From NCBI GenBank assembly GCA_963662155.1, contig OY759266.1:59659010-59723009 (forward strand): a stretch of 64,000 nt of DNA, given 5' to 3'. The stretch is from Lamellibrachia columna (taxonomy: Eukaryota > Annelida > Polychaeta > Sabellida > Siboglinidae). Shown here in pieces: positions 43,261 through 54,574 of the stretch; the first letter of the stretch is position 1, and each line of letters opens with the position of its first letter. A program made the position numbers and the translations under genes. A model generated the notes under the pieces. It had not been told where the DNA came from, did not search any database, and saw nothing but the letters and a program-made list of their open reading frames with translations.

Positions 43261-45389
43261 TGTATATTAGTCATAAACCAAAAAAAGTGTTTTTTATAAT
43301 TATTTTTATAGCTTAAAAAAAAGGAAAAATTGCAATAAAATTAATACTGATGTAACTTTTGAATATTTGGATGTTTTCTAAAAGTTGTGTAACGAAGAAT
43401 AAGTTGAATGTACTGTTCTAAAATTATGGGGGTGGCATAACAACTTCCACATATATTCATTCTTATTCCACATTTGAAAAACGCGTACCTTGGTAGGTTA
43501 ATATTATAATATATGCTTTGAATCAAGCATAAACACTTGTTGAGGTCTATCTTTGCTCTCATTGGCTAAAGGTTACATAACAGATTCGACTGAATATTAG
43601 ACCCTCTTCCACCCATATAGCTGAATGAATTGCGTCATTTTATGATTGTTTAGAAGCTAGAGCTACTCACCAGGAAGTCTAACTGAGGCATGATCCCAAA
43701 TAGGGAAGCTTTTTTCTGTGAAAGTGTCAAATTTTATGTCATGTTGCGGCACAATGTATATGTAAATTATTATTTGTTTCACAGCCAAATCAAAACAATG
43801 CCCTGCCCATAATAATAGCTGAAAACCAGTCACATAATTTAATTATAGGTAAATTTTGACACTTGATAAATCATAGACCATGTACACTAGATTTCTACAG
43901 CATACAGAACCAATGAAACCTACTTACTCTTTCTTTAAATATATCAACTATTTATTTTCAAATTAATGTTTATATAATTGCTTGATTTTTTACCAAATAT
44001 GGCGCAACTTTGTCCGAAAAGTGACAATTTGTCATACATAAAGGGATTTTGAGTGAATTCCAATGTGTCAGACTTGTTAAATGTTATTGTTGATGTGACT
44101 GCTTTCATGCTTCTAGTTGATAGGGTACATGGCATACTGCTTGATTTGGATACGCCACCATAAAGGGGTGTCACATGACCAGATTCCCGTTGCGGCCACA
44201 TTTGAAAATTCTGATCTACGCGATGCTTCCAGTGGCTGTGACACAACCAACATACAACTATTCTGTCCAAATTTGTTACACAATATTACAAATGCACTGG
44301 GCCACATAACAAATATCACCAATGACTATTATGTTGCAAAATAGCTACCTGCCCCCTCGCAAACTGGTGCCATACCCCCTAATTTTGAGCAAATTTCCAT
44401 TTTGGCATCCGGTCTGTACCATGCTATTCGTGATCGTTACTGCTGTCTGCCTTTTCCAAGCAAACTATTCACTTTTCCTATCAACATATGCCTTTGGGAA
44501 TGGTTATATCTTCTGTAAACCACTTCGTAGTTAGGGTTAGCTAGGGAAGGGATTAGCTGGAGATGGGGTTAGCTAGGGATGAGGTTAGCTAGAGATGGGG
44601 TTAGCTACGGTTAGGCTTGCATACCTTCAACTCCATGTGTCCGTTCACTTACAAAGAACTGCACACAACATGACATGGGTATTGAGACGTGGTGAATAGA
44701 CATTTATGAAAATTAACGTTGATTTCCCATGGAAAAATTTGCTTATTTTATGCTTTTAGCTAACCATAAACTCTTTCGGGCAATTTTAGCAGATGAAAAA
44801 TAAAAAATGGTGTTTATCGACAATTAAATATCTTATTAACCATCAAATAGCTTAACATGTCAGTTGATGCACATCAAACGTTATAGCACAACATTAAAAT
44901 GTACATTTATTTGAATTTTTTTATATAGTAGATCTAAAGGAGACGGTTACAAAGTTTAAACAATAGCGGCGCTTAGCAAGTAATGCTCTTGTTGACTAGA
45001 TGGAATTAATAAAATTTATATAATAATATAATATTAACTAGCCTGACGTAGACATTGTTCTAAGTCAAACGCATGCAACATAAGGCAAGTTAGCAGCCGT
45101 TTTGATTTATTCGTGTTATTCCATGCTGGAGCATGTAACTGAGCCTATACACGTGCCTTGTGGCGAAAAAATTGCCAAAAATCCTTCCGCCTATTTAAAT
45201 CATCTAAAAATCCACGGTTACACTTCTAACATGTTCTACCAGCAAACTTGCCAATGTATCTGCTCAAATGCAGTTATGTCAGATGACATGATTTTTTGAA
45301 AATTACACATCTAAAATTACTGTGCTCTACATTCATCTGTAACACGCCAGGAAGTCTAACTGAGGCATGATCCCACCAGCGCTGTCGCG
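43261..45389. other. No gene seen; long direct repeat
   Basis: AT-rich. A 29-bp direct repeat (CCAGGAAGTCTAACTGAGGC plus 9 more bases) occurs at 43670-43698 and 45347-45375. GGTTAGCTAGGGA-type short repeats lie at 44525-44610. Most of this block is absent from copy A. Confidence 0.6.
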
Positions 45390-45506
45390 ATCATGCCATA
45401 TATGTGGGACGAAATCCCCCAGCAGACCATGCGGCGCCTGGTGTAAAGCATGCGATGCAGATGCGTTGCTTGTATCACAGCCAACGGTGGCCACGCACGT
45501 TATTGA
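45390..45506 (+). pseudogene. Tc1/mariner transposase C-terminal scrap
   Basis: The frame reads MWDEIPQQTMRRLV, a stop, then SMRCRCVACITANGGHARY and a stop, matching the usual end of Tc1-type transposases. Only the last 38 codons remain, with one internal stop. It follows directly after the right member of the 29-bp direct repeat. Confidence 0.7.
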
Positions 45507-46309
45507 AGCGTGACTGCAAAATCGCCTTGCTCGACTTATGGCTGTTGTGCGCTGTAGTCGCTGCTCTTACTACTGATCTAATGTCAGATTTATGCAAATA
45601 AAATATCAGTCTTTCCATATCAATACAATTGTTTTTTTTTTTGCAACACAACACTGTTTTCCAACGTTAAAGCAGTGGTAAGTTTCTGTTGACGCCGAGT
45701 ATATAATATGTGCACCCTATAGTCACACAGAGCTTGGCGACACCAAACGTCTGGCCATATGTTAACAATGAGCTGACCAAGTTCAGTTAAAATCATCACA
45801 TACCTCCAGTTCATTTAATGCTGTCACAAACGCTCACCCTAAAAACAGGCAGTTTTCGTAATCTATGTAGACACTTATGGGCCTACTGGTGTTTCAGGAA
45901 TGTCACCACAAAAAACCCACGCAGAGCTGCCAAGTTTCCAAATTTCTTGAGTTTTTGTCAAGTGAAGCTAAGTATAAACTTTATATAACATTTTTGAAAT
46001 TTTCAGTATTTAAACACTGTAATGGAAAATGACATAATGCGTAATATATTGAAGTGAAATAAAGTCATAAGACCCTAAACTGTTAGTAACTTGACCTACA
46101 TTAATATTTGACCTATTTACGGATTGTTTATGTAATAAAGTAGGTTGTGACTCTGTATGTTCCCTCGCATATCTGTCTGTTTCACAGATACAGGGCCGAC
46201 ATATTGTCGGTGTGCCCGCGGGATAGTTCGTACGTTACAATATTTTCAACCCCCGCCCCTCGTATTATTAAGTCAGAACAATAGTACAATTGTTAGCAAC
46301 GCTATGCCT

Positions 46310-46410
46310 GTTTTCTACGATTGTTGTGAGTTACGTGATCTACGTGAGTTTCGCGAGTTACGTTATCTACGTGAGTTACGTGATCTACGTGAAACGTCCA
46401 CATACAAGTG
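46310..46410 (+). repeat. Short ACGTGAGTT/GATCTACGTG repeats
   Basis: Several copies of GAGTTACGTGATCTACGT-like sequence with variants, immediately before the 54-bp minisatellite. Confidence 0.7.
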
Positions 46411-46454
46411 CTACGTAAAACCGGCAGTTGTAGATGATTTTTGGGGCTTGAAGT

Positions 46455-47818
46455 AGTCATTGCCAATGTCCTACCAAGTCATAAACTCTTACATTGGTTG
46501 CCTTTCTCTGTCCCGTGCAAGGTCCTACCAAGTCATAAACTCTTACATTGGTTGCCTTTCTCTGTCCCGTGCAATGTCCTACCAAGTCATAAACTCTTAC
46601 ATTGGTTGTCTTTCTCTGTCCCGTGCAATGTCCTACCAAGTCATAAACTCTTACATTGGTTGCCTTTCTCTGTCCCGTGCAATGTCCTACCAAGTCATAA
46701 ACTCTTACATTGGTTGTCTTTCTCTGTCCCGTGCAATGTCCTACCAAGTCATAAACTCTTACATTGGTTGTCTTTCTCTGTCCCGTGCAATGTCCTACCA
46801 AGTCATAAGCTCTTACATTGGTTGTCTTTCTCTGTCCCGTGCAATGTCCTACCAAGTCATAAACTTTTACATTGGTTGCCTTTCTCTGTCCCGTGCAATG
46901 TCCTACCAAGTCATAAACTCTTACATTGGTTGCCTTTCTCTGTCCCGTGCAATGTCCTACCAAGTCATAAACTCTTACAGTGGTTGTCTTTCTCTGTCCC
47001 GTGCAATGTCCTACCAAGTCATAAACTTTTACATTGGTTGTCTTTCTCTGTCCCGTGCAATGTCCTACCAAGTCATAAGCTCCTACAGTGGTTGTCTTTC
47101 TCTGTCCCGTGCAATGTCCTACCAAGTCATAAGCTCTTACAGTGGTTGTCTTTCTCTGTCCCGTGCATTGTCCTACCAAGTCATAAACTCTTACATTGGT
47201 TGCCTATCTCTGTCCCGTGCAATGTCCTACCAAGTCATAAACTTTTACATTGGTTGCCTTTCTCTGTCCCGTGCAATGTCCTACCAAGTCATAAACTTTT
47301 ACATTGGTTGCCTTTCTCTGTCCCGTGCAATGTCCTACCAAGTCATAGACTCGTACATTGGTTGCCTTTCTCTGTCCCGTGCAATGTCCTACCAAGTCAT
47401 AAACTTTTACAGTGGTTGTCTTTCTCTGTCCCGTGCAATGTCCTACCAAGTCATAAACTCTTACATTGGTTGCCTTTCTCTGTCCCGTGCAATGTCCTAC
47501 CAAGTCATAAACTTTTACATTGGTTGCCTTTCTCTGTCCCGTGCAATGTCCTACCAAGTCATACACTTTTACAGTGGTTGTCTTTCTCTGTCCCGTGCAA
47601 TGTCCTACCAAGTCATAAACTTTTACAGTGGTTGTCTTTCTCTGTCCCGTGCAATGTCCTACCAAGTCATAAACTCTTACAGTGGTTGTCTTTCTCTGTC
47701 CCGTGCAATGTCCTACCAAGTCATAAGCTCTTACAGTGGTTGCCTTTCTCTGTCCCGTGCAATGTCCTACCAAGTCATAAACTCTTACATTGGTTGCCTT
47801 TCTCTGTCCCGTGCAATG
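46455..47818 (+). repeat. 54-bp minisatellite, about 25 units
   Basis: Units of TGTCCTACCAAGTCATAAAC followed by TCTTACATTGGTTGCCTTTC and a TCTGTCCCGTGCAA end. The period is exactly 54 bp. Two + frames and one - frame stay open for most of the array because 54 is divisible by three and the unit has no stop in those frames. Variation is limited to a few positions. Confidence 0.95.
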
Positions 47819-48137
47819 CCGGGCAACTCGGATAGTAATATATATTTGTAAAGATAATGTTTTAATAACTTTAGTAATAATTTCATTATTCGTACTTCAA
47901 CAAACGTATACTCAAAACATTGCAACACGAATACACAAATGGAATGGTTTAGGAGGTTTTCTGATTTGTGGTTATAATCGATGCCTTTTTCGCATTGGTC
48001 CATACTAAAGAATTGTCTATCGAAAACAAACATTTTCCAACACACCTCAAACACCACTGTCGCTATATAAAATGAGCTTTATGTATGAAACTGTACATAA
48101 TAAGTTATTACAAGCGTGTTAATCCTGAAGACAAGGC

Positions 48138-50857
48138 TCAGTTTGACTGGTTGACAAGAGTGTCCTGTGCACCTGTTGTTGACGGAGCTGCAACATCACT
48201 GCTTCGATTAATTGTCGAGGAGACAGTAATGACGTCTGCCAGTTTCAGTAAATCACATTCAACTGTTCCAGTGGCAGTAGTGTCGCATTTAAGTTCACTC
48301 TCTTCAACAGTGCTATCTGATGACGGGCGTTCTATGTCCTTCACTTCCGCTGGCTCACCGTCGACGTGACCTGGAACATGCTTGGAGGCTGTTTCGTCAC
48401 CGGAAGCCGGGTTACGCGGGACGACGGTGGCGCCATCAAGTAGCACGAGAGAAACGGTCTCCAAGCCCATGCGCTCGATGTCTTTCGCGACAGTTTCGTC
48501 CACGATTATGTAGGACGTGACTTCCCCGGAACGCGCCACCGTCTGCTCCAACGTCACTTCACGGCCATGCGCATCCTGTGGACACGGGCCAGTGGAAGTG
48601 ACGTTCAACTCGCTCGATCTCGTGCGCCGTATTTGACCCCCGGCGCTGGGCTTTGCTTGTGCAGTCATCGGCTCCGTCAGCTTCCGGTCAGCGGCGTGTT
48701 CGCGTATTTTGTGCATCCGCAACGAACGCGCGTCCTTGCACACGACACTGCACACGGGACACGTGACGGCGGTGGCCGACGTGTGCGCCGCCTGGTGGGT
48801 TCGTAGCTGAATGTTCCACGATGACGCGAACGGGCACTGCTCACAGCGGAATGGTTTCTCGCCGGTGTGAGTGCGCATGTGTGACGTCAACTGGTACTTC
48901 TTGGCCGCGGAGAACGCACACAGGTGACACGAGAACGGATAGTCACCTGTAACAGACGTAAGTCAACTGCAATAAACGTATAATAGCATCGGGCATTACG
49001 TGTATATCAGCATAATCTGTCTTACCAGCCTTTAAACAAATATATCTATTTGTGTGTAATTTGTACACACATAACTTATATTAACAGTTTTAGCTTTTAC
49101 TGTTTTATATTATTTTGTACAATACTACTTTATAGTATTTTATTTGATGCACAGCACATCGATCCACGAAAAGCTGTATAAATGCATTATTATTATTAAT
49201 AGTTTTCTCATACTGACACGAGCAAACTGAGTGTGAACAATTATATACTGAAATAAAAATGCGGTTTTGTTCCATGCATTTTGAACCTATTGCGCTGTCT
49301 TTGTCGAATGACAAAGTAAAATCAACAGAGGCGTCTATGAGATCATTATATTGAATCAGACATGAGTTCCGTAGACGAGTGCCAAAGAGTGACGTACGTG
49401 TGTGCGTGCCAAAGAGTAACGTACGTGTGTGCGTGCGCTCGTGCAGTCGCACCTGGGTCTTGGTGAAGGCCCTGTAGGAGCAGTAGGAGCACGGGACACG
49501 TTTCTCCCCCGCGTGCACCCGACGCATATGAGCGGACAGCCCGGCGCCTTTGACGACTTCGGCCCCGCACACCGAGCACGTCGCCTTGAGCCCACACGCC
49601 TGACGCACCTTGTGAGCGTCAAACCACTTCTGGTAGACGAACGTCTTACGGCACTCGTCGCACGAGTACAGCCCGTCTCCACCGTGCTCTGTCTGTAACC
49701 GACGTACACCGGCACACATTTACACATTGTTATGCATTTAGTGTCATTGCCATAACTCAGTTCTTAAGTAAAGCACAAAGCGCGTGAGAACCTTTTATTT
49801 TATATTTAATTTACATTTAAGCGTGATCTTATGCTTTTGGATGTTTTGACGATCACCGGCAACTACCTTATTGATCATGTATCAGAATCTTCTCAGAAGA
49901 AGGTCTAATTTGTTCAAATTGAGATGCCTATGTTCATTTATTTGTTTTCATGTAATGGATATACGGGTGACCACGAACAAATCACAAGCTGATTCCGAAT
50001 TAATCGCGATGAAACCAGTAATTTGTAAGACGCAAAGCTTAAGCTAGCCACAAGACTAACAAGGAGAAACGTTGTTCAACTACCTTGATGTGTTTCTTGA
50101 GTTGTTCGAGACTGTGCATGGTCTGGCCGCAGTGGTCGCAGACACGCGGGTGAAGGTTGTGGATGTCCTCGTGTTGACGCAGCTGCTTGTGACAGAAGCA
50201 TGCCTTGCCGCAGAGCGCGCACACGAACTGCGGCTTGTGCGTGTGCGCGCGTGCCACGTGCTCCGCGAGGGCCCGTACGCTGACGGAGTCGTGACCGCAG
50301 TGGACACAACGCAGGACACCGTCCTCGTGCTTGGTGAGGTGGGCCAACATCTTGCCCTTCAGCGCCACGTTCGTCGTCCACTTCTTGCAGTAGTCGCACC
50401 GGTACTTGCTACACTCGGTCCCGTTCACGCGCGTCTTCACTATCGTCGTGTGTTTGGCGATCTTCTGGTCGTCTGACGACGCATCGTTTGCACTGTCGTC
50501 CAACTTCCGTTGCTTTTTGCATCGCTCTGACTGCCTTGTTCTCCGGTCCGTTCGCGTATCTGTTTGTCCACGCGGAACTACTTTTTCGGAACCATCAACA
50601 TACTTTTTTCTGAGCGAGTTAGAATTGATATTAGAATTTAGTTTTTTCAAAGCAATCACCTGACAACATTTGTCACCTCCACTTGTAATTTCTGTTTTGA
50701 TAATGCTCTTACTTTCCTTGATGTGTCTCTGTGAACCTTGCCTGCCACTGTTCACCGCCTTCCTCTTAGTGTTCCCGTTAGCATCGTCCTGACATCGCTG
50801 GTCGTCGACACTACTTAGAGCCATCTTACTGGCAGACTCGGTCTGTCCTTGGTCCAT
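48138..50857 (-). CDS. C2H2 zinc-finger protein (host)
   Basis: Three coding exons: 50857-50084, 49692-49425 and 48946-48138. Donors are AAG/GTAGTT and C/GTACGT. Acceptors end TTACAG and TTACAG. Phases match (0, 1) and the product is 616 aa. The N-terminal 140 residues are charged and disordered. About ten fingers follow, starting with YRCDYCKKWTTNVALKGKML, and including FVCALCGKACFCHKQLRQHE, YSCDECRKTFVYQKWFDAHK, VPCSYCSYRAFTKTQVRLHE and FRCEQCPFASSWNIQLRTHQ. The C-terminus is acidic and finger-free. It is a likely nuclear DNA-binding regulator. The 5' end of the mRNA may continue above 50857. A truncated duplicate of the last exon is at 6373-6704. Confidence 0.88.
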
Positions 50858-51179
50858 CTTCTACGAGTTCTTTTATAAGGGAAACATGTATATACAATTT
50901 TTCACTTGGAATATTGTTAGTTACATTGACTGGCGTTCAACGTCATTCTACTGAGAAACAACTGGAATCATGTTGTTTACCTTTGAAGTATTCTTCTGCT
51001 GAACTTCCAAACTGATCACGCACCTGTCTGTCTGTAAATGAGACAAGAAATCATTAAACTCATGCTTCCGTGTACTGGGATGACATCTATCACATGCATA
51101 AAACAAGACCGACTATATGTACAATATAGTATGTGACGCAGATGTAGATTTATGCAGATCTGCATGTCATTGTCATTCA

Positions 51180-51335
51180 AGGTTTAACAAGATTGCCATC
51201 CACTTTCCCTCTGGGTCTTTGTCTTGGATGGCAGAGGAAGTCATTGACTTATCGATAATCCAACATTGTTTCAGCTATGTGTAACCCGCCCTCCTGAGAT
51301 ATGTGTCAACTTTGTTTATAAACATATTCCCGCAA
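51180..51335 (-). repeat. CR1-type LINE 3' scrap
   Basis: It begins TTTAACAAGATTGCCATCCA and shares the 3' UTR of the LINEs at 7764 and 35557. It stops shortly after the C-terminal codons. Confidence 0.75.
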
Positions 51336-51779
51336 TAACTGCCTTCTGTTGCTGGAACGTTATGATTCACACTGTGAAGCCTTGATGGTGTTGCCTCCTG
51401 GCGCTTTCCAGTGACATTACGATGATGGCCGTATGCATTAGGTATTCAATATTTCATTCGTTTTGCTATAAGCCGCAAAATTAATTGTTTCTAAACACTT
51501 GTTCTATTGCAACTATTAACTACTGTGCACTGGAAACAGTTGTGATTGGCGGAGGAGTTAGATAAATATCAACAATAAAAGAAAAATGCGGAAAAAGGAG
51601 TGTTTGTGTATATGTGTATACAACTGTAAGTACTCAAGACACTTTTCTATTATATTCTCATCTGCGTAACTGATGGACTGTGTTGCAGCAGTGCTGGCCC
51701 TCTTGTGTATGGTAAGGTTAGAGCTAACTTAGTAGTGGTAGACTAGCAGTAGTTACTGCATGATTGGACTGGACAAGAA
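51336..51779. other. No gene seen
   Basis: Unique AT-rich sequence between the CR1 scrap and the decayed LINE. No supported feature. Confidence 0.5.
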
Positions 51780-54430
51780 TGGCGACTGGAGGTACATCTT
51801 CACCAGTACTAGAGACCACGTCAACAAGATCATTAAGAGGAAGCTCGTCTGGAAATAAAACATCTCAAACAATTATAACAGGAAGCAACATAAAATAGAC
51901 AAGAGAACAGAGATCGAAACAAAAACAGGCTACAGAGAAATGTGTCTGCCCTGGCTGCAGCAATGAAGTAGGGGAGGAATCTGAAGCCATTGAAACTTAG
52001 AGGGAAAGACACCCTTGTTATAGGTTCCTTCTATAGAAGCTCAAGTAGCACCACCAAGAAAACTGACAACCTCAACATTCTACTAGATAAAATCACTGAG
52101 CAGAAATTGAGAAACTGCTAGATTGTTACTTGGTTCAGTACAAAAGTGAACCCCCTAGAGACAGTTACAAATGAACCCTCACTCCTGGACATTCTAAATA
52201 TTGGGAAGCACAGCATTTTCAAACGACCAGGGAGATGTGCAAGCCTAATGGGTTATCTTTACATCGAAGTTTAGATATGCAGAAGAACAATATATTCCAA
52301 AGAAGGTGATACCGGAAAGGGCCAGAAAATACCCAGTGCAACTGGATGTCAAAACCTGAGCCAAAATAATGAGGCAAAACAGATTGTGGAAGAAATATCT
52401 ACAAACTAAAGATGCCCAAACTTATACTGAATTTTGCAGACTCCGAAATCAGGTCAGGAAACTGGCAAGAAAGGCAAAGAAGCTATATGAAAAGGGTATC
52501 ACAAAGCAAATCAAGCAGAATCACAATAAGTTCTGGCAGTATACTCAGGCAAAAATGAAGACAAGAACGGGGATACCTAACTTAATAAAGAACAAAGATG
52601 ACACTGGTGAAGTCTGACTTGGAAAAAGCGATAGTGTTGGCAGCCTACTTCTCTTCGGTATTTACCAGAGAGCCAGATGGAGACATTCCCGAGGAAACAA
52701 CCATATGTTTTAACACTATAGAGACTTGCACTATTGACCCATTGATAGTGACAATGAAGATAAACAAGCTGAAGATATACAAATCACCAGGACTGGATGG
52801 CCTTCTTCCTTGTGCTCTAAATGAATTGGCAGATACTATCAGCATTCCAGTTTCCACTGTCCATCATATTTAAGACATCACTGACAACAGGCACGCTACC
52901 CACATATTGGCAAAATGCTAACATATCTGCAATAGACAAGGGAAACAAACAAGCTCAGAACAACAGACCAGTCAGTCTGACCGGCGTAGTAGGAAAATAT
53001 TGGAGTCAATAATCACAGACACCATCATTCAACACATGAATAATAACGATCTGCTCAGCAACAAACAAGTTTGTTTTACCAAGGGTAGATCCACAGTTCT
53101 ACGGCTGCTTAAAGTACTTGACATATGGACCGAGGCAACAGACAATGGAGGATGTATCGACGTAATATACTGTGATTTTATGAAAGAAATAGACAAAGTG
53201 ACACATCATCGACTTTTAAAGAGATAAACAATTCATATTCAGACTGGCAAGACGTAATAAGTGGAATACCCCAAGGGTCAATGATAGACGTAATAAGTGA
53301 CATACCCCAAAGGGTCAATGATAGACGTAATAAGTGGAATACCCCAAAGGGTCAATGATAGACGTAATAAGTGGAATACCCCAAGGGTCAATGATAGACG
53401 TAATAAGTGAAATACCCCAAGGGTTAATGATAGACGTAATAAGTGAAATACCCCAAGGGTCAATGATAGACGTAATAAGTGAAATACCCCAAGGCTCAAT
53501 GATAGACGTAATAAGTGAAATACCCCAAGGGTCAATGATAGACGTAATAAGTGGAATACCCCAAGGGTCAATGATAGACGTAATAAGTGGAATACCCCAA
53601 GGGTCAATGATAGACGTAATAAGTGGAATACCCCAAGGGTCAATGATAGACGTAATAAGTGGAATACCCCAATGGTCAATGATAGACGTAATAAGTGGAA
53701 TACCCCAAGGGTCAATGATAGACGTAATAAGTGGAATACCCCAAGGGTCAATGATAGACGTAATAAGTGAAATACCCCAAGGGTCAATGATATACGTAAT
53801 AAGTTAAATACCCCAAGGGTCAATGATAGACGTAATAAGTGAAATACCCCAAGGGTCAATGATAGACGTAATAAGTTAAATACCCCAAGGGTCAATGGTT
53901 GGCCCTCTAATTTTAATCATTTTCATAAATGACTTGCCTAACATAGTAAACAGCTCAGACATATTCCTGTTCACCAACGACATGAACCCTTTCCACTCAA
54001 TATATACTCACGATGACTGCATAAGACCTAATCCTTGCTGAACATTGGACAGATTTATCTAATTCCCGATTTTAAAGACCTCGACTATAAAGAGCGACTA
54101 CAGAGACTACAATTACCAACTCTGGCTTTTCGTCGACTCAGAGGAGACGATAGAATTATATAAGATATTATCAGGGAAATACGATGCTTCAGTTTCATCT
54201 AGTTTAGTTACGTTGAGAAACAATGATTCTGACACAAGACGACATAACCTAAAATATAAAAAGATGCAGATTAAACTTAAGAAAATATTTATTTGTACAC
54301 CGATGCACAGACATATGGAACAACCTCCCACAGTCTGTGGTGGAGGCTCAATCTATCCATTTTTAAGGGAAATAAACAAGTTGCGGCGAAGCAAATTAGA
54401 CTATCAAACTAGACTATCAAATTAGACTAT
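51780..54430 (+). pseudogene. LINE with EN-RT remnants, decayed
   Basis: + strand pieces in several frames: an endonuclease scrap (LVIGSFYRSSSS, near 52015), a linker (52369-52617), RT fingers (SPGLDGLLPCALNELADT, near 52785; NRPVSLTGVVGKYWSQ), palm (CIDVIYCDFMKEIDKVTHHR, near 53160) and motif B (SGIPQGSM). Motif B has been amplified into a 36-bp array. FINDLPNIVNSSDIFLFTND follows, in which the catalytic FADD is replaced by FTND. A CR1-like C-terminus ends it (LPTLAFRRLRGDD; 54100-54430). The part between the active site and the C-terminal domain is mostly deleted. Confidence 0.75.
53240..53900 (+). repeat. 36-bp minisatellite made from an RT motif
   Basis: About 18 units of GACGTAATAAGTGGAATACC plus CCAAGGGTCAATGATA. 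Each unit encodes DVISGIPQGSMI, the conserved motif-B region of the surrounding LINE reverse transcriptase. Units vary at a G/A (GGA or GAA) and a few other positions. One early unit has an extra base (CCCCAAAGG), which shifts the frame. Confidence 0.95.
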
Positions 54431-54574
54431 CAAACTAGACTACACTGCCCCGCCCCATCCTGGAAATTGTCAGACGCATGTGCACAATCAGACCTGACAA
54501 TAACCATAAATAAAATAAAAAACTGGCAGAAGAGGCATCGGTGCCTAAAGCCAGAAGAGGACCTGTAAGAACAT

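Noticed and set aside
46441..47851. 464- and 463-codon repeat proteins
   Set aside because: The 54-bp unit simply lacks stops in those frames. Three frames are open at once and unit changes do not favour synonymous sites.
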